Made by a program: the position numbers and the translations under genes. DNA of 64,000 nt, taken from Hominimerdicola alba 8 (GTDB lineage: Bacteria; Bacillota; Clostridia; Oscillospirales; Ruminococcaceae). Positions 8,001 through 16,162 of the stretch are shown one piece after another. Below the pieces are notes generated by a model. It was not told the DNA's origin, did not search any database, and saw nothing but the letters and a program-made list of their open reading frames with translations. The stretch lies in contig NZ_ADKM02000031.1 in NCBI RefSeq assembly GCF_000178155.2, positions 1-64,000 on the forward strand, given 5' to 3'. Every line of letters starts with the position of its first letter. Position 1 is the first letter of the stretch.

Positions 8001-10917
8001 GGAACCATTTCGTGCCGCCTGCATCGATATAAGTGTAGCTGTCATCTGTCGCGATATCAACATGAGGAGCATTTTTCTCCAGCATCAGCAGTATGCCGTT
8101 ATCATCAAATTCGCCGTTTTCATCGATCGCACTGAGCATCAGTCCGCCAACACGTTCTCTTGGGGAATTTGGTGTGAAGGTGTAGTGGTTCTCATTGTCC
8201 AGCTGGTCTTTTATCACAATGTAAGGCACGCCGACATAATTGAGTTCTATACCGCTGAATACCAGTTTGCCTGTAGCGCTGTCTATCTTAGCTTTATATT
8301 CTTTTTCCCCCCAGTGGAGAACAGCTTCTTTTATGCCGCAGCCTTGATCGTTGTCCTTAGCACTGATCGAGATATCGATCGTTTCATTGCCGTATATGCC
8401 GAACAGCTTATAATTCAGCGAATCCTTGTTTACCGTATATTCTGCGTCATCGATGGTCGGTGCAGTTTTATCAACATAGAAATTCGGATAATCTACTACG
8501 TCGTTCTTCGGGTTCTTGGTAACAGTTCCCGCAACATCAGTCACTTCGGTATCTATTACATACAAGCCGTCAGGTAAATTATTTGGTATCGGGATCGTCA
8601 CTTTTCCGCTGTTGCTAAGTACGAGATCGCTGGAGTATTTCAGTTCCTTTTTAATAACTTCCCTGCCGTCTTTATTCCTGATGATTATATCGGCAGTTTT
8701 CAGTGCCATGTTGTCGCTGAATGTAAAATCGAGCGCATTGTCATCAGCTTTGCCGAAGAATTGTTTCTTTTCTTTTTCGTTCTCAGGCAATTCTTTATGT
8801 AACGAACCTTTGACATCAACAGTGAAAGTCGGTGCAACAGTATCGATGACCAGCTTAACATCGTTGTCATCAGTAGAAAGATTATGTTCGGACTTTGAGT
8901 CAGCAAAATAATATGTTCTGCTGTTGCCTACCTTGTCTTTGACAACGATATACGCTTTGCCATCAAGCATCATGCTTCCGTCCACAGACATTTCGGGCTT
9001 TATGGGGTCAAAAACAAAGCTCCTGTCCTCTTTGTGTGCACTGTACTCTATCGTTCTGTCATCAGTTTCGATATACAGCTTTACATCTTTTTCATCGACA
9101 CCGCTGAAAGTATCGATAACATTAACTGATAATACCAGTTCTTTGTTGCTGTAAACGCCGCCCTTTATATAATTGAGCCTTGCTCCGTTTCGGATCTCAA
9201 ATGATTCCTTATCGATCGAAGGTGCTTCGGTATCCACTGCATAATAGCATGTATCTTTTTTGATATGACCTTCGATATCTTTTACCTCTGTTTCGACAAC
9301 GTATACACCATCGCCTGACAGTTTCACATCCTCAGGGTCAGTTTCCCTGACAGGTATTCTGTAATTACATATATTACCGCAAAAGTCTATAGCCTTTTCA
9401 ACACTGTCATCAATGTTTTTACTTTTGTAATGAATCGTTTCATCGCCTTTAGTTATCTTTATGCTGTAAGCTGCAATGCTGATATCGTCCTTAAAACAGT
9501 ACCGAAGAATATTATCATTTTCGGTATCGCAGAGTATCGCTTCATATGTGTTGTCAACTACAGAACCTTTCACAGCGCGGTTAACAGTTTTGATTTCTGC
9601 AAGTGCATCATTATCACCGATAGTGGAATAGAGATATTCAGATTCGCCGTCGATAGGTCTGGCTATAAACAACTTATCTTTTACACCGATGGTGAAATTG
9701 TATACACCTTTATTTTTAAGTTTCAGCTTACTAAAAGGTATATATACTGTACGAACTTTCTTAGATCCGTCAGATTTTGCTTCAACTTTCGACATTGGAA
9801 AACTTATGATCTGACTATTGCCTTCATTATCTTCACATGTAACATCGATAGTGCAGTCATCGAAGTTCTCATCCTCAAGTTTTACCTTAAGGAAAGAATC
9901 CTCGTTGACATATGTATACTTGGTAATATAAAAACCGTCTTCACCGTCATAGCCGTAATTCTGCTGAGCGGCAGACTGTTCTTTGCCCATATAGTTATTT
10001 ATAGCACCGTCAAAAACTATCTTAGGTACATCTGCATCAGGTACATAGATGCTCTGAACATTCACACGTCCGCATTTGTCTACCGCGTAAACATATACCG
10101 TATTTTCCTTCATTTCAGGTGTGACATGTATATTCACAGTCGGCTTTTTATCGGGTTCACTGATATCTACCGCAGGTGTGATATTAGTGCAGTTATCTAC
10201 CACATCATCCAGCTTTTTATATGCCTCACCATCGCTATAGTTATAGTATATTTTATCGATGCCCGAAGCATTGTCTGTTATTTCGGTCGAAACTATTTCT
10301 ATCTCATCGGAATATTTTTCCTTTTGCTTTAAATCAAGTTTAAAATCATTAGGCTTATGTTTATCGAGCTTGTAACGGAACCAACCGGACGTGCTGTATC
10401 TTTTATAACTGCCTTTCCAGCGTGCATAAAACATCACATAATTGTCGCCCTCAGGCAATTCATCAAATGAGGTTATCGGTTTTGCTTTTTTAGTATCGTC
10501 CTGATATGGAATGCCGTTTGCGGGCACTGCATAATAGTAGACCTCAGCAGACAGACCCTCGCGTCCTTCGAGTCTTATGCTCCAGTCATTGAGTGAAGTT
10601 ACCCATTCATCACCGTTTCTTGCAGGAATGATGACCAGTTTCGGCGGCAGGATCTCATCGACCTCCTGTCCGCCTGTGGTATCTTCATCTTTAGTCGGTT
10701 CATCATCAGGTCTTTTCTCTTCTTCATCAGTCGGAGTTTCATCGCCTGATCTTTCTTCATCATTGACTTGCTCTTCTTCGTTATCAGCATTTTCCCCCAG
10801 TGATCTGTCATTCAAGCCAGCCTCGATCATCGAAGGCATTTTTCCCAGTGCCACGCTATTGTTCGAGATCATCGAAAGTGCTGCTACCATTGATAGTATC
10901 CGCTTAGATAATGTCAT
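5071..10917 (-). CDS. Giant secreted, membrane-anchored surface protein with repeated Ig-like domains
   Basis: About 1,948 residues. A short hydrophobic N-terminus acts as signal peptide, then comes a very acidic Asp/Glu-rich linker (about residues 40-85). The body is repetitive: the motif D(K/T)TAP recurs every 90-150 residues (for example VDKTAPTI, LDLTAPVV, IDTTAPVL), typical of bacterial Ig-like surface domains, with AGN motifs closing many units. The C-terminus has one membrane helix followed by RRRRRK, so the protein is anchored with its body outside. No LPxTG is seen. The ATG at 10917 is chosen because AAAGGGG lies just before it; a TTG 21 nt upstream overlaps the ribosome site. It is the last gene of an operon with a Ser/Thr kinase and a small membrane protein. 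An adhesin or cell-wall structural role is inferred. Confidence 0.8.
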   Translation of the reverse strand: MTLSKRILSMVAALSMISNNSVALGKMPSMIEAGLNDRSLGENADNEEEQVNDEERSGDETPTDEEEKRPDDEPTKDEDTTGGQEVDEILPPKLVIIPARNGDEWVTSLNDWSIRLEGREGLSAEVYYYAVPANGIPYQDDTKKAKPITSFDELPEGDNYVMFYARWKGSYKRYSTSGWFRYKLDKHKPNDFKLDLKQKEKYSDEIEIVSTEITDNASGIDKIYYNYSDGEAYKKLDDVVDNCTNITPAVDISEPDKKPTVNIHVTPEMKENTVYVYAVDKCGRVNVQSIYVPDADVPKIVFDGAINNYMGKEQSAAQQNYGYDGEDGFYITKYTYVNEDSFLKVKLEDENFDDCTIDVTCEDNEGNSQIISFPMSKVEAKSDGSKKVRTVYIPFSKLKLKNKGVYNFTIGVKDKLFIARPIDGESEYLYSTIGDNDALAEIKTVNRAVKGSVVDNTYEAILCDTENDNILRYCFKDDISIAAYSIKITKGDETIHYKSKNIDDSVEKAIDFCGNICNYRIPVRETDPEDVKLSGDGVYVVETEVKDIEGHIKKDTCYYAVDTEAPSIDKESFEIRNGARLNYIKGGVYSNKELVLSVNVIDTFSGVDEKDVKLYIETDDRTIEYSAHKEDRSFVFDPIKPEMSVDGSMMLDGKAYIVVKDKVGNSRTYYFADSKSEHNLSTDDNDVKLVIDTVAPTFTVDVKGSLHKELPENEKEKKQFFGKADDNALDFTFSDNMALKTADIIIRNKDGREVIKKELKYSSDLVLSNSGKVTIPIPNNLPDGLYVIDTEVTDVAGTVTKNPKNDVVDYPNFYVDKTAPTIDDAEYTVNKDSLNYKLFGIYGNETIDISISAKDNDQGCGIKEAVLHWGEKEYKAKIDSATGKLVFSGIELNYVGVPYIVIKDQLDNENHYTFTPNSPRERVGGLMLSAIDENGEFDDNGILLMLEKNAPHVDIATDDSYTYIDAGGTKWFPGRVEYTVVAYDEGDLKSGISRVNVTDPDTNELIQDENSYGGKSFEDGRYTDTDPEYTYSIDQEGHYKLKASAEDNAGNVSYDNEEFYIDNRSPEITAFTLSSTVENSPFIHNGSYGYFFETDVTARVYVNDPDVSSGIKEVTLYTNEAGGNAVIMTMDAPMLRQDENGTYAEFVIRKGFKGHIAAMVTDNVGHDSGKHAPDGTVIEDSQLHSEHAYINITPLGTPVNGFYNHPLALNVTVSDSFSGIADIDWSIGKDHKSGHMDTSVEDTTLSSTVDVGQQITATDANLITEVTFQLLVESDENDNPVNISMTDNAGNKLTASAMYSLDLTAPVVSSSITNTKAKNGIYYDADQTVNFTILERNFNAADAKVMVNGVEQKVSWQNGEGTGNNTSHTAKLDFKEDGDYNVTIQYTDLAGNPGTFDAGQHFIVDKTKPVITNNFADFKTGTPDDVSGTTELYYNNEDGRRAAFEVDVTEKNFEESDLHIAVYSKAPGSAHEEGGVEWTEEQPDFKWVHDEKKNTHKLTFDLNEDSVYKIEIDPEDRAGNAGDLKDGSETKTDIFEIDTTAPVLGARSDGDYAELTDDKYNALAVYDIDRFEDEAPFVEFEDTNLYRLEYELTTFKPEYSYGREIGEIVPEAKSADEDDDDYEKDKALEINKSEQGLSQDTIRFTVPDFEEDGVYSVTMYAVDMAGNKSEISENTFVRLMNTPLLAYIENSSKEEGTGWYSFEDEEYGPISKQPTSFEDLNIVMFSKAGTSPKLLLVDKDTEEEIDTGATAIGEKIIDDDLYMVDARRYDLPGGYFSANFTEDADTRLYLRAENDGEYIDLGEMYIDNTKPECAVPDYLKNWGWLKGSGEQTITFSNISEVLDDGETVVYINGEEITPDGNKISVDGKKVSAAYNVENDALSLTLPRGTYSIGAKLVDKAGNMRIITEVEHFSVGNTRIWYGVGGASALLLTIGGITAVVRRRRRKIN

Positions 10918-10934
10918 TCCGTTACCCCTTTCAG

Positions 10935-11303
10935 TCAATTTGGTTTATTATTTTCATTGTGGAACAATATTCTTCCCAGCGCTCTGTAAGAGCTTCCGTT
11001 TTTGTAAGGCTTACCTATAGAAGAATATCTTCTGTACTTTTTCAGCCCTATAAAAACGGCGTATATAAAAAATGACAGTGCCGCAGCGACAAACAGTTTG
11101 ACCATAAAGATCAGCGCTGCGGAATTGTATCTTATATCCCATTCATTTATGAAATTCTCAAGTTCGCCCGTCAGCCTGAGTATGCCCATAGCTGACACAA
11201 GCAACACAAGTGATATGGCAAAAGTCAGCAGGAACGGCTTTCTGCCATGCTTGAAATAAGCACCGAGCAGTTCCTTGATCTTTGAAAACAAGCCTATCCT
11301 CAA
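10935..11303 (-). CDS. Small two-helix membrane protein
   Basis: 122 residues with membrane segments near residues 24-42 and 66-88 and positively charged ends. It starts with TTG, preceded by GTGAGGT, 12 nt after the kinase stop. It lies between the kinase and the giant surface protein, with only short gaps on both sides, so the three are almost certainly one transcript. It may help assemble or signal for the surface protein, but no family was recognised. Confidence 0.7.
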   Translation of the reverse strand: MRIGLFSKIKELLGAYFKHGRKPFLLTFAISLVLLVSAMGILRLTGELENFINEWDIRYNSAALIFMVKLFVAAALSFFIYAVFIGLKKYRRYSSIGKPYKNGSSYRALGRILFHNENNKPN

Positions 11304-11315
11304 TTACCTCACCCC

Positions 11316-13235
11316 TCACTCTTCAAAGCTGTCGAGATAGTCCTTTACCGAACGCCTTACTATGGCAGAAGGCTCATCGCTTCCCTTGCTCTCGACTATC
11401 TTGTCTATCTTTTGGTCGGTGTTGAGTTGTTTCGCAAGATAGACCAGAAGATTTCTGTACTCTTCCTTTTCGCCGTATTTCACCAGCGTTTTATAGCATT
11501 CACCTGCATAGCGCGGCTGCTTTGATTCATATATCTTTTCAAGCAATTCGTAACCGATACACTCGCTGTCTTCCTTGATATCAAGGTCAGCAGCAGAAAC
11601 ATATTCCGAGAACATCAGCAGCACTTGTCTGTCAGTATTACTGAGCAGTTCATCAAAGCTGCGGCGTGAGAATTCTTCATCAGGCACCTGATCCAACAGC
11701 TGTACCAGATCCTCCGCTTCCTCCTCACTTATGCCGTTTATATCACTGCCATCGTTTTCGTTATAGTAGAAGTCATATATCTTATCGTAGATCGCTTTTC
11801 TGCCTTCTACACCTGTTGCACGCATCTGTTCCTCAGCGGCACGTTTCAGCGATTCGTGCTTGGATATCTGATAATTATCCATGATATTATCTATCTTATG
11901 CGCCGCAAAGTGACCGCCGAAATAATACAGAAATCCCAGAAAGCACAGCAATGTCGTCAGCAGACCGAGAAATACTGCGCTGACCGAAAAGGAGTTGCGC
12001 ACCTTTATGTCATCAGTTCTCAGCACCGCAGGCGAACGCTCACGAGCGTCCATGATATCACTGCGAAGCGTTGCATAATCATGATAATAATTCTTGTTAT
12101 CCCTGTCAAAATAATCGGGCGTTCTTGATCTGGTCGCCTTAATGATTATCTGTTCGAGTTTATCATAGAAATGCACTGATGCCAGCGAAAGATCGCGGTT
12201 GCAGTAGGCATCTTCATTGAGCATCATTTCGGTATCAAAAAAGCGCTGGTAGTGGTATCCGTTGGAGAATTTCTTGCGGTACTCGATGTTGTTCATGTAC
12301 AGCGAGAAAATATTCATGCACTCCCACAAAGTTGCTCCCAACGAAAAGATATCGCTCTCGACCGTCAGACGGCAGGCGTTTTTGAGGTCGCCGTTCAGGT
12401 TCGCAGATGTGAAGTTCGCTTGGGGCTTCATTTCAAGATTATATGCTTCCGGCGCGGCATATCCGACAGTACCGTATTCGTAAACATTCTCTCCGCCGAA
12501 CGGCACAGTCACGTAGTCTTTGCCCTGATCCATGTAGTTTGCCCTGCCAAAGTCGATAAGCACCACTTCATCGCCTGCATTGGTTATCATGATGTTGTCG
12601 GGCTTTATGTCCATATGAAGTATCCTGTTGCGGTGCATGTAATCAAGCACGTCACACAGCTTGACCGCAAAGTTATAGATCACCGACTGGAAACGCAGAC
12701 AGAAATCATTATCTGTCACGTACTTCTCAGTCCTCGCCTTGTTTTCTTCACTGAAATCGCTGTAGCCTGTTACAGCCAGCTTAGTCCTCACCACCAGTGG
12801 GAACTCGCCGTATTCAAGACAGAATTCTTCCAGTGTCTTGCCCTCGATATATTCTTCGACCACACAGAAAAATCCGCGTCGGTCGATATAAAAAGGTTCC
12901 TCACCCTCAGCCACATGCTCGAACTTTATGGAAAAATCTCCGATATCCTCGATAAGGTCATATATCCTTACCACCGAACGACAGCCCTGAAGGTCATTGA
13001 ATATCTTAAGATCCTTGCCTTTGAAACGTTTCAGTATCCTGTCATTGGTACCCCTGCGCTTGAATTTGAGCACACAACTCATGCGGATATTTTCGTTTGC
13101 AATGCTTTCTGCTGCCCTCAAGCCCTTATAGACTATACTCTCGGTGCCGCGTGCGATAAAGCCGTCACCGTATTGAAAAAGATCCTGAAAGCCGGTATCT
13201 ATCGTGTAAGTGAATTTTGTGCCGTGTATCTGCAT
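11316..13235 (-). CDS. Membrane-bound Ser/Thr protein kinase (Hanks type)
   Basis: 639 residues. Kinase domain about 20-400: glycine-rich loop GDGFIARGTESIVYKG (23-38), candidate ATP-binding Lys57 in VLKFK, catalytic HMDIKPDN (207-214), DFG (228-230) and activation-segment end GTVGYAAPE. All residues needed for catalysis are present. A membrane helix follows at about 416-439, then a ~200-residue C-terminal part without PASTA repeats, so the extracellular sensor differs from PknB/PrkC. AGGAG precedes the ATG at a suitable distance. It is the first gene of a three-gene operon; a transmembrane kinase co-transcribed with a giant surface protein suggests phosphorylation-linked sensing of surface state or contact. 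Confidence 0.88.
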   Translation of the reverse strand: MQIHGTKFTYTIDTGFQDLFQYGDGFIARGTESIVYKGLRAAESIANENIRMSCVLKFKRRGTNDRILKRFKGKDLKIFNDLQGCRSVVRIYDLIEDIGDFSIKFEHVAEGEEPFYIDRRGFFCVVEEYIEGKTLEEFCLEYGEFPLVVRTKLAVTGYSDFSEENKARTEKYVTDNDFCLRFQSVIYNFAVKLCDVLDYMHRNRILHMDIKPDNIMITNAGDEVVLIDFGRANYMDQGKDYVTVPFGGENVYEYGTVGYAAPEAYNLEMKPQANFTSANLNGDLKNACRLTVESDIFSLGATLWECMNIFSLYMNNIEYRKKFSNGYHYQRFFDTEMMLNEDAYCNRDLSLASVHFYDKLEQIIIKATRSRTPDYFDRDNKNYYHDYATLRSDIMDARERSPAVLRTDDIKVRNSFSVSAVFLGLLTTLLCFLGFLYYFGGHFAAHKIDNIMDNYQISKHESLKRAAEEQMRATGVEGRKAIYDKIYDFYYNENDGSDINGISEEEAEDLVQLLDQVPDEEFSRRSFDELLSNTDRQVLLMFSEYVSAADLDIKEDSECIGYELLEKIYESKQPRYAGECYKTLVKYGEKEEYRNLLVYLAKQLNTDQKIDKIVESKGSDEPSAIVRRSVKDYLDSFEE

Positions 13236-14245
13236 AAAGCTGTGGTTCTCCTATCCGATCGTTCTTTGTCTGTAACTCCGGTCAGATCAAAGATCTATTT
13301 TATGAAAAATCTCCTCAACTTTTTGTTAAGCCTGCTGAAACGTGAGTATGATACCGAAAACGTTTTCAGCAGAAGTGCCGCCCGTTTCTCTGCCGACCGG
13401 AACAGCTGATGCTGTAACAAAAAAAGTCTGACAACTTTACCGAACAAAAAGCACCGCCGCAATAACAGAACATTTCAAAAGCCATCAGACATACCACTGC
13501 CACATACATTTATAATTGTACAGCAGCCGCCTGCAAAAAGCCGCACCCAACGCATCACTGTCACAGCAGATACCTGTGGCGGGTATAACTTTGCCTTTTT
13601 TACGCTGCGCTTGGAATCAGTGCCGATCCTAGTGCTTAAAATACAATATTTTGACAGAATATAATTTTTTCCACCTTAAATTATATCACCTTTATGAATG
13701 CTTGTCAAGATAATTTTAATAATATTTTGACTAAAAAAGATCCATTCTTTCATGCGGCATTTATCAAATTAGTTTTATCGGCTGAGAAGTCCTGAATTGC
13801 GCACTTCCCGATGCTCGGTCATTTTTATTAATTGTTAGAACGAATTCACTTTTATTTTTCAAAACGATTTTGTCAGCATTTTTCATTGAGCTTCTTGATG
13901 TCCGGCAGATACATGCTTTTCATTAGCGCAAGTACATCACTCGCTATGAGAACAACTGAGGTACGCTGTATTTCACAAAATCTTTCACACTATCCGAGGA
14001 AAATCCGTGTTTCTGATAACAGTTTAATATTTTTATACTTCCGAATGATATCGTCATTTTTACGCTGCCATTATTGACAGGTCATACCAGCGTAAAACTT
14101 ATTTGTAAAACATTAAAAAACAGGTAATTATATTTAACTTATGTTCAGCTGATTTTTGATATATAATTGTAATTGTGGGATATCCGATGTCCAATGGTCG
14201 GATACGCCGAAATGTCATAAAAAGTTTAAGGAGTATATTGAAAAT
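13236..14245. other. Non-coding stretch: kinase-operon leader and acyltransferase upstream region
   Basis: No credible gene. The left two thirds are the transcribed leader of the kinase operon (13236 to about 13672) and contain a CACAG-GTATCTG-CTGTG hairpin at 13560-13580, but no riboswitch class was recognised. The right part, up to the acyltransferase start, is AT-rich with no clear element. Confidence 0.5.
13680..13708 (-). promoter_or_regulatory. Promoter of the kinase operon
   Basis: Consensus TTGACA-N17-TATAAT on the minus strand. It implies a long leader of about 430 nt before the kinase start codon. Confidence 0.75.
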
Positions 14246-15310
14246 ATGCCGTTGCCCAAAAAAGAATACTACTACTCGATAGATGCCGCAAAATTCATAT
14301 GCGCGCTGCTTGTCGTGGCGGTACACTGCATGCCTTTTGGGTACAGTGAAGCATTCCTTATCCCCAACCAGATAGTGAGGAATTACATAGCACGCATAGC
14401 TGTGCCGTTTTTCTTCGTATCGTCCGGGTACTTCTATTTTAAGAGCAATTACTGTTACGACTATAAAAAAGACAAGGAAAGAAAGTTTCTGTCACGGTTT
14501 CTTTTCCTTTACATATTCTGGTGCCTTGTGTATTTCCCGATGCACATACCGGGCATACTTAACGACCCGAAAGGTGCTGCGGTCGGGGCACTGAAATACC
14601 TCAGGGACTTCGTCTTTATTGGCGGACATATACATTTGTGGTACCTGTCAGCGACCGTTTTTGCAATACTGGTGATATCAGCACTGCTGGAAAAAAATCT
14701 CAGTATAGAGAGGATATTCCGATATTCTCTGGTGCTTTACTTCATCGGGCTGCTTGGGCAGGGATATTCTTTCCTGCTTGAACCGCTGAAAAGATACAGC
14801 ATCATCAAAGGTTTCATCGACCTTTACGAGAACGTTTTTGTCACAACAAGGAACGGTCTTTTTGAGGCTTTCACTTTCGTTTCTATGGGGCTGATACTTG
14901 CAGACCACAGGGATCATCTTCCAAAAAGGACTTCACTTATCTGTCTGATACTTTCAATGGCAGGCTTTGCAGGTGAACTGCTGCTGGTAAAACACTTCAG
15001 CGGAAGAATTGAGAACGATTATTACATAAGCCTGCTGCCAGCGATATTTTTCTTTTACAGATATATTTCAAAGATCAAACTTGAACCCAGCGACAAGTAC
15101 AAGACCCTCAGGAAGTCCAGTACGCTGATATATTTCACTCACCCGTGGGTAAAAAATGTACTTGGGTCAGTGCTGAAACGTGTGAACAGCACACTGCCTA
15201 ACACCTGCCTGCTGTTCATACTCACTGTGATATGCTGTATACTGCTTTCGATGGCTGTGATAAAGCTATCAGAGATCAAAGGCTTCAAATGGCTGAAAAA
15301 AATTTACTGA
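14246..15310 (+). CDS. Acyltransferase family 3 membrane protein
   Basis: 354 residues with about ten membrane helices. The N-terminal region has the family hallmark pattern: YSIDAAKFICALLVVAVH (the catalytic His) and then RIAVPFFFVSSGYF. Such proteins move acetyl or other acyl groups onto surface polysaccharides or peptidoglycan precursors; the N-terminal half also resembles the membrane part of VanT-type racemases. The start at 14246 has AAGGAG 12 nt upstream; the frame is open further 5' but that part is poorly conserved in character and lacks a ribosome site. It stands alone and ends at a terminator. The acceptor is unknown. Confidence 0.8.
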   Translation: MPLPKKEYYYSIDAAKFICALLVVAVHCMPFGYSEAFLIPNQIVRNYIARIAVPFFFVSSGYFYFKSNYCYDYKKDKERKFLSRFLFLYIFWCLVYFPMHIPGILNDPKGAAVGALKYLRDFVFIGGHIHLWYLSATVFAILVISALLEKNLSIERIFRYSLVLYFIGLLGQGYSFLLEPLKRYSIIKGFIDLYENVFVTTRNGLFEAFTFVSMGLILADHRDHLPKRTSLICLILSMAGFAGELLLVKHFSGRIENDYYISLLPAIFFFYRYISKIKLEPSDKYKTLRKSSTLIYFTHPWVKNVLGSVLKRVNSTLPNTCLLFILTVICCILLSMAVIKLSEIKGFKWLKKIY

Positions 15311-15316
15311 CATAAT

Positions 15317-15347
15317 AAAAAGGTGAGTTGTGGGACTCACCTTTTTT
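15317..15347 (+). terminator. Terminator of the acyltransferase gene
   Basis: AAAAAGGTGAGT/ACTCACCTTTTTT hairpin directly after the stop codon. Confidence 0.9.
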
Positions 15348-15412
15348 CATTCTTTCTAACCTTTTACTTCGTGCGGACATTCTATCAGTATCACACACGA
15401 CTCTTCGTTAAC

Positions 15413-15802
15413 TCAGTCGTCTTTTCTCTGTTCACGCCTGCGGCGCTGAGGGCGGTTGGCGGCTTCTGACGAAAAAAGTTCCACAACAGCATCAGTCAGC
15501 GCATCGGGTACAGTTTCACCGCTTGAGATGATATCTGCCCACGGACAAAGTTTTTTGTAGTCATCATCGAAAACTACTGTATAGGGTGGTCCGCAACGAT
15601 CGTTGACAGACATGTAGAGATGTCTGCCATCATTTATGATACCGCTCGCTTCACTCTCTGTCATGCCGTTTTCAAGTCTGCCGAACTGTTCAGCGGTCAT
15701 CTCATAGAGATGATACGCCTGAAAACCGCCGTATTCTGCGGTATATCTGCCGTTTTCCTCATCATGGCAGGCTTTCCAGCCCGAACCTTTTTTGAATGTC
15801 AT
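15413..15802 (-). CDS. Hypothetical protein
   Basis: About 129 residues, soluble, no membrane segment. The start is taken at 15802 because GAGGTGG lies at the right distance; an ATG three codons upstream touches that ribosome site. The middle holds a hydrophobic sheet-like part (PYTVVFDDDYKKLCPW) and the C-terminus is very basic (RPQRRRREQRKDD), which suggests nucleic-acid or membrane contact. It is alone between convergent and divergent neighbours. No family recognised. Confidence 0.6.
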   Translation of the reverse strand: MTFKKGSGWKACHDEENGRYTAEYGGFQAYHLYEMTAEQFGRLENGMTESEASGIINDGRHLYMSVNDRCGPPYTVVFDDDYKKLCPWADIISSGETVPDALTDAVVELFSSEAANRPQRRRREQRKDD

Positions 15803-16108
15803 ATCATCCACCTCACTTAATATAATAGATTATGGTTTTTCCCTGCTGTTATGCAGATGATACCATAAGAATATGTACCTTATTTGTCCGAGCGATAACT
15901 ATTCTGTTAATTAGATACTTTTCGCACAATATCGAATGTAATACTTCTGTTTTGCCATTAATTGACTATCAGCGCAATATTTGTTATGAACTTACAAATA
16001 AAACATATCAGACGACAACGCATGCGAACCGATGTTCAAGCGTGCTGACAAGGCAATGTACACCGAAAAGCTGAAATAAAAAGAAAAGTACGGAAGCTAC
16101 AGGTAAAT
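15803..16108. other. Intergenic region without recognisable features
   Basis: About 300 nt of AT-rich sequence between two minus-strand genes; only the likely promoter area of the 15413-15802 gene (TATTATATT near 15825) is suggestive. Confidence 0.4.
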
Positions 16109-16111
16109 ACA

Positions 16112-16152
16112 ATATCCCCCGTCAGGCAGTTATGACTGTATGACGGGGGGAT
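16112..16152 (-). terminator. Hairpin after the ABC ATPase gene
   Basis: Stem TCCCCCGTCA/TGACGGGGGGA with an inner CAGT/ACTG pairing, 10 nt past the stop of the minus-strand ABC gene. The T tail is weak. Confidence 0.6.
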
Positions 16153-16162
16153 TTCTCTTTGG

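Noticed and set aside
7804-10332. Several plus-strand ORFs of 250-300 codons inside the giant surface protein
   Set aside because: Compositional shadows of a long biased gene; no start signals and no protein-like motifs.
12252-13409. Long plus-strand ORF opposite the kinase gene
   Set aside because: The minus strand encodes a complete kinase with all motifs, while this frame has no ribosome site or recognisable domain; it is an antisense shadow.
13236-13672. A riboswitch in the kinase leader
   Set aside because: I compared it with c-di-GMP, c-di-AMP and preQ1 patterns from memory and found no convincing core; kept only as an unexplained leader.
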